From: Sporosarcina aquimarina | GTDB taxonomy: Bacteria > Bacillota > Bacilli > Bacillales_A > Planococcaceae | NCBI RefSeq assembly: GCF_023715615.1 | Contig: NZ_JAMBOM010000001.1 | Coordinates: 1,387,443 to 1,451,442 of the forward strand | Length of the DNA: 64,000 nt | Direction: 5' to 3' | Part shown: piece after piece, positions 28,182 through 36,662 of the stretch | Position numbering within the stretch: the first letter of the stretch is position 1 | Layout of the letters: each line of letters starts with the position of its first letter | Made by a program: the position numbers and the translations under genes | The notes under the pieces: model-generated | Database searches by the model: none | What the model saw: only the letters and a program-made list of their open reading frames with translations | What the model was told of the DNA's origin: nothing

Positions 28182-29414
28182 TTAAACGCTCTTCACAGGA
28201 ATAATTGCATCCGCAGCTACTGGCTCTTCCAGTTGAATCTTACGCTGTTTCATTTGCAAGAAAAATAGCACAGTCAAACTGATACTAATCACTCCAAATA
28301 CGATAACCATCACTTGCAATCCTACAATATCCAGGAACGCCCCGGTCGCTAGTAAAACGACTTGGAATACAACTCGCTCTAACATATTTCGGAATGAGAA
28401 AAATCGTCCGTGATACGCTTTCGGCATCTGCTTTTGGAAAATTACCATAGCTGTTGGGAAAAAACAACCTAAACTGAATCCAAGGACTGTAAATGCTGCT
28501 AACGTTGCTAACTGACTTTGTGCGAAGAATAATAAGAATTCTGCTACGGCCACCATACTTGCAAAGAAAAATAAAATTATTGTAGTTCTCCATTTTAAAG
28601 CAATCTTCTTAACCGCAAATGAACCGATCATGAAAGCAACGCCTTCACATGTGTAAATTAACCCTTTGATCGACGCTGAATCTTGAATTTCACTAATGTT
28701 GATGACAATTAAATTAAATGAACCTAAAAATAATAACGGAATTAATGTCATCACTAGCGTCATACCGACTGCAGGATACGCTTTTAGCACGGGAAAGACT
28801 TCCATGAATCCACCTTTTGCGCCTTCGGTTTTAACAATAGCCTCCTTCCCCTCCCCTTCATCAATACGTAGCATGAATGTGAAGATGAGTAATAAGCCGT
28901 ATGCAATGATTGAAATCCAATATAGTGACGATAGCGACCAGTAAACTAAGATGACCCCTGCTAATGCAGTCCCTGAGACACGTGCAATGGTCGCTACGTT
29001 CATGTGCATGCCGTTCATCGTCAGTAGGTCATTATCCTTCACAACGAGCGGAATTGCCGCTTGTAACGCTGGGAAGTAAAACGTTGCTGCGAGTTGAATG
29101 CTAACTACGAATGCAATCATCCACCATACAGAACCCGTTGCAATTGCAATTAACATGAAGACGACACTAATGAGGCGTCCTACACCTGCTAGCAATAAAA
29201 TGCGCTTCTTAGCTTGCTGATCAATGATTTTACCTGCTAAGGGTCCTGCCAATATCCCTGCCAATAGCCCGACTGATAGAATCAATGCTTTCACGAAGTC
29301 TGAAGGGATTTTTTCTTGCATAAACTCCAAATTTCCGATGATTCCGGTCCAAAGACCAATACCTGCTATCAATTCACCAGAAAGAATAATCCAAACATTA
29401 CGATTTTTCCACAT
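28182..29414 (-). CDS. MFS transporter
   Basis: The 410-residue protein has about twelve transmembrane segments. The N-terminal signature is LAGPLAGKIIDQQAKKR (loop 2-3 of the major facilitator family, near residue 60) and its repeat-like counterpart is in the second half. It resembles the MFS_3 (enterobactin/macrolide exporter-like) subgroup, with an efflux role likely and substrate unknown. ATG 29414 follows GGGAGGG; the upstream open frame has no ribosome binding site. Transcription ends at the bidirectional hairpin beyond the stop. Confidence 0.82.
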   Translation of the reverse strand: MWKNRNVWIILSGELIAGIGLWTGIIGNLEFMQEKIPSDFVKALILSVGLLAGILAGPLAGKIIDQQAKKRILLLAGVGRLISVVFMLIAIATGSVWWMIAFVVSIQLAATFYFPALQAAIPLVVKDNDLLTMNGMHMNVATIARVSGTALAGVILVYWSLSSLYWISIIAYGLLLIFTFMLRIDEGEGKEAIVKTEGAKGGFMEVFPVLKAYPAVGMTLVMTLIPLLFLGSFNLIVINISEIQDSASIKGLIYTCEGVAFMIGSFAVKKIALKWRTTIILFFFASMVAVAEFLLFFAQSQLATLAAFTVLGFSLGCFFPTAMVIFQKQMPKAYHGRFFSFRNMLERVVFQVVLLATGAFLDIVGLQVMVIVFGVISISLTVLFFLQMKQRKIQLEEPVAADAIIPVKSV

Positions 29415-29525
29415 ATACCCTCCCACTTTCTCTCTCAATAATTCGCTTTCCGAATTATTATACGATAGATATACAAAAAGCACACGAGAATTTTAAGGAT
29501 CCCGTGTGCTTTTCATTAAGAAACG

Positions 29526-31970
29526 TTATTTGGTTGTAGGTTTATCGTTTTTTGCGGTTGGTTCGTAGTATAACCGACTCGCTAGACCGTTTTTCGCTTC
29601 ATCCGATACTGCGCTTCCGTTTGACTGGCGATCCGATAATCTCAAACTGCTTGGATCGATCTCAGTTTTAACATCATTTACGGTTGTCAGAATGAGTTTT
29701 TCAGTGGAACCAGTAATCTTAGCACCGATCACACGATATGGATTCTTTTTCAGTTCTTTTAAAATCATTAACCCGCGTTGAGCGCGTGAGCCGACTTCAA
29801 TTTCTTTTAATGCAGTGCGTTTCACGGTACCACGCTGTGTTGCTACGACAATGGATGCTGAACTGTCTGTAATGACTTGCATGGAAACGATATAGTCTTC
29901 TGTTTTTAAGTTAATTCCCTTCACACCGGCGGTTCGGACACCAGTCGTAGCGACATCACTGAGTGGGAATCGTAAAATGTACGCCTGATGCGTTACTAGA
30001 ACTGCATCTTCACTACCCTTTACTAGTCGAGCATCTAGTAATCTGTCGCCTTTTTTAACGTTCATGCCTTTGTATGCTCGTCCGTAGCGTTGTACGTGGA
30101 AATCAGCTAGTTTGGATAGTTTTACAAATCCATTTGCTGTAACCGTCAAGATGGAGTGAATGTCATCGAATTGTTCTAATCCGATCGCCGCCACAATCGA
30201 CTCGCTCGGCTCTAGCGACACAATACTCGAAATGTGCTGTCCAAGATCACGCCATTTAATATCAGGAAGTTCATGAACCGGCTGATAAATGTAATTTCCG
30301 AGAGACGTAAACAGCAACAAGTGATGCTGCGTATTCATCGTACGCTCGAGAACAGGATAATCGGATTCCTTCATCGCCATCCCAGTTCCATTAGATGCGC
30401 CATAAGAGCGCAATCCTGTACGCTTCACATAGCCTTCTTTTGTGACCGATACGACAACTTCCTCACTTGGAATCAGAATATCAAGATCGACTTTCAATTC
30501 CTCAATTTTCTCTTCAATTATAGAATTACGTGGTTCCGCAAATTGCTTACGGACAGCATGTAATTCTTTTTGAATGACGCGTGACAACTTAGCGGGGCTC
30601 GTTAGAATCGCGTTGAGCTCTTCGATAAGTTTACGCAATGCATCTTGTTCTTCTCTTAACTCAGTGATATCCGTATTCGTCAGACGATATAATTGCAATG
30701 AAACAATCGCTTCTGCTTGGATCTCCGAGAATTCGAATTGGTTGATCAAGTTGTTTTTCGCATCGCGTTTATCATTGGAGCTACGGATTGTCCGAATGAC
30801 TTCATCCAAAATGGATAGAGCTTTCATCAGACCTTCTACGATATGTAGACGATCTTGAGCTTTTCTCACATCGAACTGAGACCGTCGAGTGACCACTTCT
30901 TTCTGATGCTCAATATACGCATCCAATAACATCGGAAGTGACATCAGTTTAGGACGTCTATCTGAAATAGCGACCATATTAAAGTTATACGCAACCTGTA
31001 AGTCCGTATTTTTCAATAAATAACGTAAAATTGGCTCGCCATCGATATCTTTTTTCAACTCGACTACGATTCGCAATCCTGTACGATCTGATTCGTCACG
31101 CACTTCTGCAATACCGTCTAATTTCCGATCAACACGTAGCTCGTCCATCTTTTTCACAAGATTTGCTTTGTTGACGTCATATGGTATTTCACTTATTACG
31201 ATTTGAGATTTCCCAGCTTTTAACTGCTCAATTTCTGATTTAGAGCGGACAATGACACGTCCTCTTCCCGTTTCGTATGCCGCTTTAATACCATCTGTAC
31301 CCTGGATGATCCCGCCAGTAGGGAAATCAGGCCCCTTTAGGACTGTCATCAGTTCATCCACTGTAGCTTCTGGATGCTCCATCCGCATGAGTACCGCATC
31401 AATCGCTTCATGAAGCGCATGTGGTGGGATGTCCGTTGCATATCCCGCAGAAATCCCTGTCGATCCGTTGACGAGCAAGTTCGGGTAACGCGCTGGGAGA
31501 ACGGTTGGTTCCGGTTCTGTATCGTCAAAGTTAGGGATGAAATCTACCGTCTCTTTGTTGAGATCCCTTAGCATTTCCCCCGCGATTGAAGACAGTCGCG
31601 CTTCTGTATAACGCATTGCAGCTGCAGAATCGCCGTCGACTGAACCGTTATTTCCGTGCATTTCGACCATCAAATGTCGTAGTTTCCAGTCCTGACTCAT
31701 CCTTACCATTGCTTCATACACGGAGGTATCGCCATGTGGATGGTAGTTACCGATTACGTTACCAACTGTTTTTGCAGATTTACGGAACGCCTTTTCGCTT
31801 GTATTGCCTTCGTTATACATCGCATACAAAATACGTCGTTGGACAGGCTTTAACCCGTCCCTTGCATCCGGTAATGCGCGATCTTGAATAATATATTTAC
31901 TGTATCGACCAAAACGGTCACCGATGACTTCCTCTAATGGGAGGTCCTGAAAGCGTTCTGTTGCTGTCAT
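29526..31970 (-). CDS. parC: DNA topoisomerase IV subunit A
   Basis: The 814-residue subunit breaks and rejoins DNA during decatenation. N-terminal motifs are RYSKYIIQDRALPDARDGLKP, the quinolone-determining region NYHPHGDTSVYEAMV (residues 75-89) and the active-site Tyr 121 in AAMRYTEARLS. The C-terminal half has the beta-pinwheel blade repeats. At the residue equal to Staphylococcus GrlA Ser80 this protein has Thr 82, and at the Glu84 equivalent it has Glu 86. The start overlaps the parE stop by four bases (ATGA). No gyrase-box was seen in the C-terminal domain, supporting ParC rather than GyrA. Confidence 0.95.
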   Translation of the reverse strand: MTATERFQDLPLEEVIGDRFGRYSKYIIQDRALPDARDGLKPVQRRILYAMYNEGNTSEKAFRKSAKTVGNVIGNYHPHGDTSVYEAMVRMSQDWKLRHLMVEMHGNNGSVDGDSAAAMRYTEARLSSIAGEMLRDLNKETVDFIPNFDDTEPEPTVLPARYPNLLVNGSTGISAGYATDIPPHALHEAIDAVLMRMEHPEATVDELMTVLKGPDFPTGGIIQGTDGIKAAYETGRGRVIVRSKSEIEQLKAGKSQIVISEIPYDVNKANLVKKMDELRVDRKLDGIAEVRDESDRTGLRIVVELKKDIDGEPILRYLLKNTDLQVAYNFNMVAISDRRPKLMSLPMLLDAYIEHQKEVVTRRSQFDVRKAQDRLHIVEGLMKALSILDEVIRTIRSSNDKRDAKNNLINQFEFSEIQAEAIVSLQLYRLTNTDITELREEQDALRKLIEELNAILTSPAKLSRVIQKELHAVRKQFAEPRNSIIEEKIEELKVDLDILIPSEEVVVSVTKEGYVKRTGLRSYGASNGTGMAMKESDYPVLERTMNTQHHLLLFTSLGNYIYQPVHELPDIKWRDLGQHISSIVSLEPSESIVAAIGLEQFDDIHSILTVTANGFVKLSKLADFHVQRYGRAYKGMNVKKGDRLLDARLVKGSEDAVLVTHQAYILRFPLSDVATTGVRTAGVKGINLKTEDYIVSMQVITDSSASIVVATQRGTVKRTALKEIEVGSRAQRGLMILKELKKNPYRVIGAKITGSTEKLILTTVNDVKTEIDPSSLRLSDRQSNGSAVSDEAKNGLASRLYYEPTAKNDKPTTK

Positions 31971-33940
31971 TCCACTTCCTCCTCAACATGCAGGAATTCG
32001 TTTTCCAATATAGTACTTCCTTCTTCCAAGCTGAAGTCTACATTGCTCTCAATCCAACGACGGCGTGGTTCGACTTTGTCGCCCATTAGCGTCGTGACTC
32101 TTCGCTCAGATTGGGCACCATCTTCAATCGTCACTCGGATGAGTGTACGTGTATCAGGATTCATAGTCGTATCCCATAGCTGTCCTGCGTTCATCTCTCC
32201 TAGTCCTTTATAACGCTGAAGCATATAGCCCTTGCCGATTTTGTTGGTTGCAGCGCCTAGTTCGCGTTCTGTCCACGCATATTCGACTTTCTCTTTTTTA
32301 CCGATCCCTTTCGATACTTTATAAAGCGGTGGTAATGCAATGAATACCTTACCTGCTTCAATAAGGGGTTTCATATAGCGATAAAAGAATGTTAATAAGA
32401 GCACTTGAATGTGTGCACCATCTGTATCTGCATCGGTCATGATGATGACTTTGTCGTAAGCAGCGTCTTCAATCGTGAAGTCGGCACCGACACCCGCACC
32501 GATTGCATGGATAATCGTATTAATCTCTTCATTTTTCATAATATCTTCGAGTTTCGCTTTTTCCGTGTTGATGACCTTACCACGTAACGGCAAGATTGCT
32601 TGGAAAGTCCGGTCCCGTCCTTGCTTAGCAGAACCGCCAGCAGAGTCACCCTCGACAAGGTACAATTCGTTCTTTTTCGCATTTCTTGATTGAGCTGGCG
32701 TCAGTTTGCCGGAAAGGAGTGTGTCGCCTTTCTTCCGCTTCTTACCTGAACGCGCGTCTTCCCGCGCTTTACGAGCAGCCTCACGTGCCTGATGGGCACG
32801 TACTGCTTTACGGATCAGGTTTGCGCTCAATTCTGCATTTTCTTCTAAGAAATACAGCAAATGCTGTGAAATGACAGCATCAGTGACAGTTCGTGCTTCA
32901 CTTGTCCCCAACTTGCCCTTTGTTTGGCCTTCAAACTGCAAGATTTCTTCAGGAATCCGCACAGAAACAATGGCTGCGATACCTTCCCGGATATCAGAGC
33001 CATCCAAATTTTTGTCTTTTTCCTTCAATAAACCCTTTTTCCTCGCATACTCATTGAATACACGGGTCATGGCGGTTTTTGCTCCAGTTTCGTGCGTGCC
33101 GCCATCTTTTGTGCGGACGTTATTGACAAACGAAAGGATGGTCTCTGAATAGCCATCGTTAAATTGGAACGCAAATTCCACTTCAAGTCCATCGGTCTCG
33201 CCTTCAAGATAAGCAACTTCGTGAAGTGTGTCTTTTTCTTCATTCAAGTATGAAACGAAGGCTTTGATGCCTGTTTCATAATGAAACGTCTCGGTTTTTT
33301 CTGTACTCTCTTCTGTCAGGACAATTTTCAGTCCTTTTAACAGGAATGCCGACTCTCGCAACCGTTCTGCAAGAATATCATATTGATATTTAGTCGTAGA
33401 AAAAATCGTCGAATCGGGTTTGAAGTGAATGGTTGTACCTGTTTCCTTCGTTTTCCCGATGATTTCAAGTCCTGTCACGGGTTTTCCACCGTGTTCGAAG
33501 CGTTGTTTGAAAATCTGACCATCTCGGTGGATGATGACGTCCAGCCATTCAGAAAGTGCATTCACGACAGAAGCACCAACACCGTGAAGTCCGCCACTTG
33601 TTTTATATCCGCCTTGGCCAAACTTACCGCCAGCATGTAAGACGGTTAATATGATTTCTGTTGTGGGTTTCCCTGTTTTGTGGGTTCCTGTTGGCATGCC
33701 TCGACCGTAATCTCGTACGCTGATGCTGTTATCAGAGTGGATGGTGACATTAATTTCAGATCCGAATCCACTTAGTGCTTCATCCACCGCGTTATCTACG
33801 ATTTCAAATACGAGGTGATGCAATCCTCTTGCATCCGTCGAACCGATATACATACCCGGTCGTTTGCGTACAGCTTCCAAGCCTTCAAGCACTTGGATTG
33901 AATCATCATTATACACGTTCAATTCTTTTTGTTTCGTCAA
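31967..33940 (-). CDS. parE: DNA topoisomerase IV subunit B
   Basis: The 657-residue ATPase subunit has an N-terminal GHKL domain: EIVDNAVDEALSGF, then VRDYGRGMPTGTHKTGKPTTE, then GGLHGVGASVVNALS. The transducer domain follows, and then the TOPRIM domain with LYLVEGDSAGGSAKQGRDR (near 435) and MTDADTDGAHI (near 508). The start is TTG 33940 with GGAGG seven bases before; the ATG farther up lies on top of that site. It is the first gene of parEC, with a consensus-like promoter upstream. Confidence 0.95.
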   Translation of the reverse strand: MTKQKELNVYNDDSIQVLEGLEAVRKRPGMYIGSTDARGLHHLVFEIVDNAVDEALSGFGSEINVTIHSDNSISVRDYGRGMPTGTHKTGKPTTEIILTVLHAGGKFGQGGYKTSGGLHGVGASVVNALSEWLDVIIHRDGQIFKQRFEHGGKPVTGLEIIGKTKETGTTIHFKPDSTIFSTTKYQYDILAERLRESAFLLKGLKIVLTEESTEKTETFHYETGIKAFVSYLNEEKDTLHEVAYLEGETDGLEVEFAFQFNDGYSETILSFVNNVRTKDGGTHETGAKTAMTRVFNEYARKKGLLKEKDKNLDGSDIREGIAAIVSVRIPEEILQFEGQTKGKLGTSEARTVTDAVISQHLLYFLEENAELSANLIRKAVRAHQAREAARKAREDARSGKKRKKGDTLLSGKLTPAQSRNAKKNELYLVEGDSAGGSAKQGRDRTFQAILPLRGKVINTEKAKLEDIMKNEEINTIIHAIGAGVGADFTIEDAAYDKVIIMTDADTDGAHIQVLLLTFFYRYMKPLIEAGKVFIALPPLYKVSKGIGKKEKVEYAWTERELGAATNKIGKGYMLQRYKGLGEMNAGQLWDTTMNPDTRTLIRVTIEDGAQSERRVTTLMGDKVEPRRRWIESNVDFSLEEGSTILENEFLHVEEEVE

Positions 33941-33978
33941 GATGAAACCTCCATCAAACAAATGTTCTTATTTATCTA

Positions 33979-34007
33979 ATGATACGTCGCTATTTTTATC
34001 ATGTCAA
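33979..34007 (-). promoter_or_regulatory. parE promoter
   Basis: Minus strand: perfect -35 TTGACA (34007-34002), 17-base spacer, -10 TATCAT (33984-33979). Confidence 0.82.
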
Positions 34008-34092
34008 TAAGACACGTCAGCGCTTTGCTTAAATAATTGTATAGAAGAAATCCTTTTATTGCAATGACTGACCTCATCGGACTTATCCGCAA

Positions 34093-34121
34093 TTGTCGTT
34101 CAGTACCGGTTCTGCTAAAAT
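34093..34121 (+). promoter_or_regulatory. plsY promoter
   Basis: -35 TTGTCG (34093-34098), 17-base spacer, -10 TAAAAT (34116-34121); divergent from the parE promoter. Confidence 0.6.
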
Positions 34122-34157
34122 GAAAGAGATACATAATTTTTCACGAAGGGGCATGTC

Positions 34158-34760
34158 ATGGAAATCATTTTATTACTGGTACTCGCATATTTAATCGGCT
34201 CTATCCCATCTGCGCTTTGGATTGGTAAACTGTTTTATAAAACAGATATCCGAGAACACGGCAGCGGAAATATGGGAGCGACTAATACATTTCGTGTTCT
34301 TGGCAAAAAAGCCGGAATCGCTGTTACTGTGTTTGATATTTTAAAGGGAACAGCTGCTGTTCTGCTAGTATCTCTACCCTATTTTGCCGATACACACGTT
34401 CACTCGTTAATCGTGGGTGTCGTAGCTGTGATTGGTCATATGTACCCTGTTTTTGCGAAGTTTAAAGGCGGTAAAGCCGTTGCAACTTCAGGCGGTGTAT
34501 TACTCGGATACAGTTGGCCGATATTTCTGCTGGTCATACTCACTTTCCTGGTCGCGTTGAAACTTACCAAGATGGTCTCGCTCACGTCTATGATTGTCGC
34601 AGTGATGGGTGCAATTTATGGGATTATTTATTATTTCATTACAGGGGATATCTATTTGGAGCTTGTGATCGTCTTGATGGGCGTGTTCATCTTCTACCGC
34701 CACAGGGCTAATATCGCACGGATCAAAGCAGGAACCGAGCCAAAAGTGAATTGGTTGTAA
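34158..34760 (+). CDS. plsY: Acyl-phosphate:glycerol-3-phosphate acyltransferase PlsY
   Basis: The 200-residue membrane enzyme catalyses the first acylation step of phospholipid synthesis, using acyl-phosphate. The three conserved loops are visible: GSIPSALWIGK and HGSGNMGATNTFR (residues about 13-50), KFKGGKAVATSGGVLLG (near 105), and the C-terminal FIFYRHRANIARIKAGTEPK. Five membrane helices are predicted. Adjacency to parE/parC is conserved in Bacillus (yneS-parEC). AAGGGG precedes ATG 34158. Confidence 0.95.
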   Translation: MEIILLLVLAYLIGSIPSALWIGKLFYKTDIREHGSGNMGATNTFRVLGKKAGIAVTVFDILKGTAAVLLVSLPYFADTHVHSLIVGVVAVIGHMYPVFAKFKGGKAVATSGGVLLGYSWPIFLLVILTFLVALKLTKMVSLTSMIVAVMGAIYGIIYYFITGDIYLELVIVLMGVFIFYRHRANIARIKAGTEPKVNWL

Positions 34761-34798
34761 TATAATTTAAGGTATCCTAGAAAGGCGGGTTTTCAAAT

Positions 34799-35095
34799 AT
34801 GAATATACGCATTTCAAACGAAGCAACTCAGTGGTTTGATGAAGAAATGGACGTTGAAGCTGGGGATTCCATACGATTTTTCGCAAGGTACGGTGGTAGT
34901 AGCCCTCTGCATGAAGGATTTTCATTAGGCGTTATCCGTGAAGAGCCGGATGAAGTGGCTGTAGAAACCATTTTGGATAATGTCCGCTACTACATCGAAA
35001 CTCGTGATTTGTGGTACTTTGATGGGCATGACTTACAGGTCGGTGTGAATCAAGATCTTGGAGAATTGCAGTACGACTATGTGAAGTCGGAGTAA
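34799..35095 (+). CDS. yneR: HesB/IscA-like protein YneR
   Basis: The 98-residue HesB-like fold protein (IRISNEATQWFDEEMDVEAGDSI at the N terminus, FFARYGGSSPLHEGFSLGV in the middle) lacks the three conserved Cys of true A-type iron-sulfur carriers. This is typical of the YneR branch, so an Fe-S carrier role is not supported. It lies 38 bases after plsY and probably shares its transcript; the Bacillus order yneR-yneS-parEC is kept in part, although the orientation differs. AAAGGCGGG is visible upstream of ATG 34799. Confidence 0.85.
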   Translation: MNIRISNEATQWFDEEMDVEAGDSIRFFARYGGSSPLHEGFSLGVIREEPDEVAVETILDNVRYYIETRDLWYFDGHDLQVGVNQDLGELQYDYVKSE

Positions 35096-35125
35096 GTGAA
35101 TGGGTGCCAAGTTGTTCCGCCGAAC

Positions 35126-35154
35126 TAGACAGACAATTCTTCTTTTGGTATAAT
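35126..35154 (+). promoter_or_regulatory. Promoter of the antitoxin-like RNA
   Basis: -35 TAGACA (35126-35131), 17-base spacer, -10 TATAAT (35149-35154), pointing into the toxin gene from its 3' side. Confidence 0.75.
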
Positions 35155-35174
35155 AGTCTTGAAAAATGGATATT

Positions 35175-35209
35175 GTAAAAAGACCAAGAAGATGTGATGA
35201 TCTTCTTGG
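35175..35209 (-). terminator. Terminator of the toxin mRNA
   Basis: Minus strand: stem CCAAGAAGAT/ATCTTCTTGG, then TCTTTTTAC. The same DNA gives the first hairpin of the antisense RNA. Confidence 0.75.
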
Positions 35210-35256
35210 CCTTGTAATAGAATAGCGTTCGCTTCAAAGGCGAATCGCATAGTGCG

Positions 35257-35304
35257 AAGTAAACCGCTCCATTGCTTGGAGGCTCATGGGCGGTTTACTT
35301 TTTT
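35257..35304 (+). terminator. Terminator of the antitoxin-like RNA
   Basis: Stem AAGTAAACCGC (35257-35267) / GCGGTTTACTT (35290-35300), extended by CTCC/GGAG, followed by TTTTTT. The right arm contains the toxin stop codon on the other strand. Confidence 0.8.
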
Positions 35305-35390
35305 CTTGAAAAAGTATATGACAAAGCAAGAATGGCCACGATCAAACTTCCAAAGCCGATCATGAGACTCAGTGCTTCAAATGGTGTCAT
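35295..35390 (-). CDS. Holin-like type I toxin, 31 residues
   Basis: The start is ATG 35390, eight bases after a near-perfect AGGAGG; the stop is TAA 35297-35295. The peptide begins MTPFEALSLMIGFGSLIVAI and ends SYTFSRKK: a short polar N terminus, one transmembrane helix and a basic tail. The pattern (polar, Y/F-E-A-L-S-L-M-I-x-F-G) is that of the Hol_Tox/TxpA-type membrane toxins of Firmicutes. The leader of about 93 bases can form a hairpin (TTCCTGA/TCAGGAA, 35409-35431) just before the ribosome binding site, which is often seen in toxins whose translation is held back. Expected effect: membrane damage when not silenced by the antisense RNA. Confidence 0.82.
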   Translation of the reverse strand: MTPFEALSLMIGFGSLIVAILALSYTFSRKK

Positions 35391-35489
35391 ACGCATCACC
35401 TCCTCCCGTTCCTGATATGAACTTTCAGGAAATTGGGATTGCAGGTCTGCGAACCGCCTATGAGCTCGTGCTATTCTAGTACATCATTA

Positions 35490-35498
35490 AGTATAACA
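35490..35498 (-). promoter_or_regulatory. Extended -10 promoter of the toxin gene
   Basis: Minus strand TGTTATACT: TG extension plus -10 TATACT (35495-35490). There is no good -35. The predicted start is near 35483. Confidence 0.55.
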
Positions 35499-35557
35499 TA
35501 TTTTAATAGCTCGTACATATGTTCTTGATGGATTATTAGCGGCATTTATTACTATTC

Positions 35558-35591
35558 AAACACCTCGATTTTGACAGCGAGGTGTTTTTTT
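35558..35591 (+). terminator. Orphan plus-strand terminator
   Basis: Stem AAACACCTCG/CGAGGTGTTT followed by TTTT. No gene on the plus strand ends here. It may stop readthrough from the yneR/antisense RNA direction, or end an unseen small RNA. Confidence 0.7.
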
Positions 35592-35640
35592 GTGGGTGTA
35601 ATTGGTGAGTGATTTGTTTTGGGAGTGTGATGATGGGTTT

Positions 35641-36050
35641 ATGATCAGAGTTGCGGGGTTATGATCACAATTTGAGATTTATGAGCGGAATTACTGAGTT
35701 ATGATCACAATTTGAGATTTATGAGCGGAATCCCTAAGTTATGATCACATTTCGGGATTTATGAGCAGAATTCCTAAGTTATGATCACAATTTGAGATTT
35801 ATAAGCGGAATTACTGAGTTATGATCATATTTTGAGATTTATGAGCGGAATCCCTGAGTTATGATCATATTTTGAGATTTATGAGCGGAATCCCTAAGTT
35901 ATGATCACATTTTGAGATTTATGAGCAGAATCCCTGAGATATGATCACATTTTGAGATTTATGAGCGGAATCCCTGAGTTATGATCACATTTCAGAATTT
36001 ATGAGCAGAATCCCTGAGTTATGATCATATTTTGGGATTTATGAGCACTT
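35641..36050. repeat. 40-bp tandem repeat array built of two 20-bp monomers
   Basis: From 35661 the sequence repeats every 40 bases with no gaps, about 9.75 times, ending near 36050. Each unit is monomer A, ATGATCACATTTTGAGATTT, and monomer B, ATGAGCGGAATCCCTGAGTT; the two share ATGA(T/G)C and are themselves related. A degenerate B precedes the array at 35641. Substitutions are scattered (B has variants TTACT, TTCCT, TCCCT), so the copies are not fresh. The period is not a multiple of three and every frame has stops, so it is non-coding. Each A monomer carries the palindrome TGATCA. No spacers are present, so it is not a CRISPR. Confidence 0.92.
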
Positions 36051-36079
36051 TCCCCCTCCCCACCGCCACATTTGCATAC

Positions 36080-36114
36080 AAAAAGGCTTCCTGAGCACTT
36101 CAGGAAGCCTTTTT
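36080..36114. terminator. Terminator of the thioesterase gene (bidirectional)
   Basis: Fourteen-base stem AAAAAGGCTTCCTGA/TCAGGAAGCCTTTTT. Confidence 0.88.
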
Positions 36115-36120
36115 CTCCAA

Positions 36121-36546
36121 TCAATCGACTCTTTTTGCGATTTCGACATACTTTGCGTCCCATACAGGATCTATTTTTCGTAGCGAAACAGGTCGAAAGG
36201 TGTCTTTTCGGACAACTACGTGTTCCGAGGTCGCGGTCGCCGCCACCGTCCCATCCGCATGCAAGATTTCGTAGCCGTATGTTGTGCGCAACTTCCCGTG
36301 GGATTCGATCCATGTACGAACAGTGGCTGTCTCGCCATAGCGCATCGCGGCCTTGTATTTGATGGATAAATCTGTGACGGGTGATAAATATCCGTCTGCT
36401 TCGAGTCCCGCATACGTGAATCCGAGATCCTCGATGAGCTGAGTTCGTCCGATTTCCATCCAAACTAAATAATTTGCATGATAGACGACACCCATCTGGT
36501 CGGTCTCTGCATATCGAATTTCAATTTCCTTTTGACTGACAAACAT
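36121..36546 (-). CDS. yneP: Acyl-CoA thioesterase, YbgC/FadM-like hotdog fold (YneP)
   Basis: The 141-residue 4HBT-family thioesterase has the motif RYAETDQMGVVYHANYLVWMEIGR (split, residues about 11-33), whose Asp 16 is the likely catalytic residue with the following Tyr/His segment. It should hydrolyse acyl-CoA; the chain preference is unknown. AGAGGTGA precedes ATG 36546. It lies downstream of citB, as in Bacillus, but a strong terminator separates them, so it likely has its own promoter. Confidence 0.88.
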   Translation of the reverse strand: MFVSQKEIEIRYAETDQMGVVYHANYLVWMEIGRTQLIEDLGFTYAGLEADGYLSPVTDLSIKYKAAMRYGETATVRTWIESHGKLRTTYGYEILHADGTVAATATSEHVVVRKDTFRPVSLRKIDPVWDAKYVEIAKRVD

Positions 36547-36612
36547 TTAACGTCACCTCTTCTACATAGCCAAGTATACAAAAAAACACAAAATAAATCA
36601 GTCACCGAGATT

Positions 36613-36647
36613 ATAAAAACCCCTTACTGAACTGAATCAGTAAGGGG
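36613..36647 (-). terminator. Terminator of citB
   Basis: Minus strand: stem CCCCTTACTGA/TCAGTAAGGGG, then TTTTTATAA. Confidence 0.86.
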
Positions 36648-36662
36648 AAGGTGTCGATTATG

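Larger units (their letters stand above)
35161..35306 (+). ncRNA. Candidate type I antitoxin RNA (RatA-like), antisense to the toxin mRNA 3' end
   Basis: A strong promoter places a start near 35161 and a terminator with six T ends the RNA near 35305, giving about 145 nucleotides. No ORF with a ribosome binding site lies inside. The RNA can form three hairpins: CCAAGAAGAT/ATCTTCTTGG (35184-35209), one around 35225-35248, and the terminator. Toxin mRNA read from the other strand should end near 35178, so about 125 bases of the two RNAs are complementary, including the toxin stop codon and its last codons. The arrangement is that of Bacillus txpA/ratA. Existence of the transcript is inferred. 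Confidence 0.68.

Noticed and set aside
35641..36050. CRISPR-like array
   Set aside because: The 40-bp units abut each other with no unique spacers and no cas genes are present; it is a tandem repeat.
35999..36463. 154-codon open frame on the minus strand over yneP and the repeat array
   Set aside because: It is out of frame with the thioesterase, has no ribosome binding site and runs into the repeat; a shadow.
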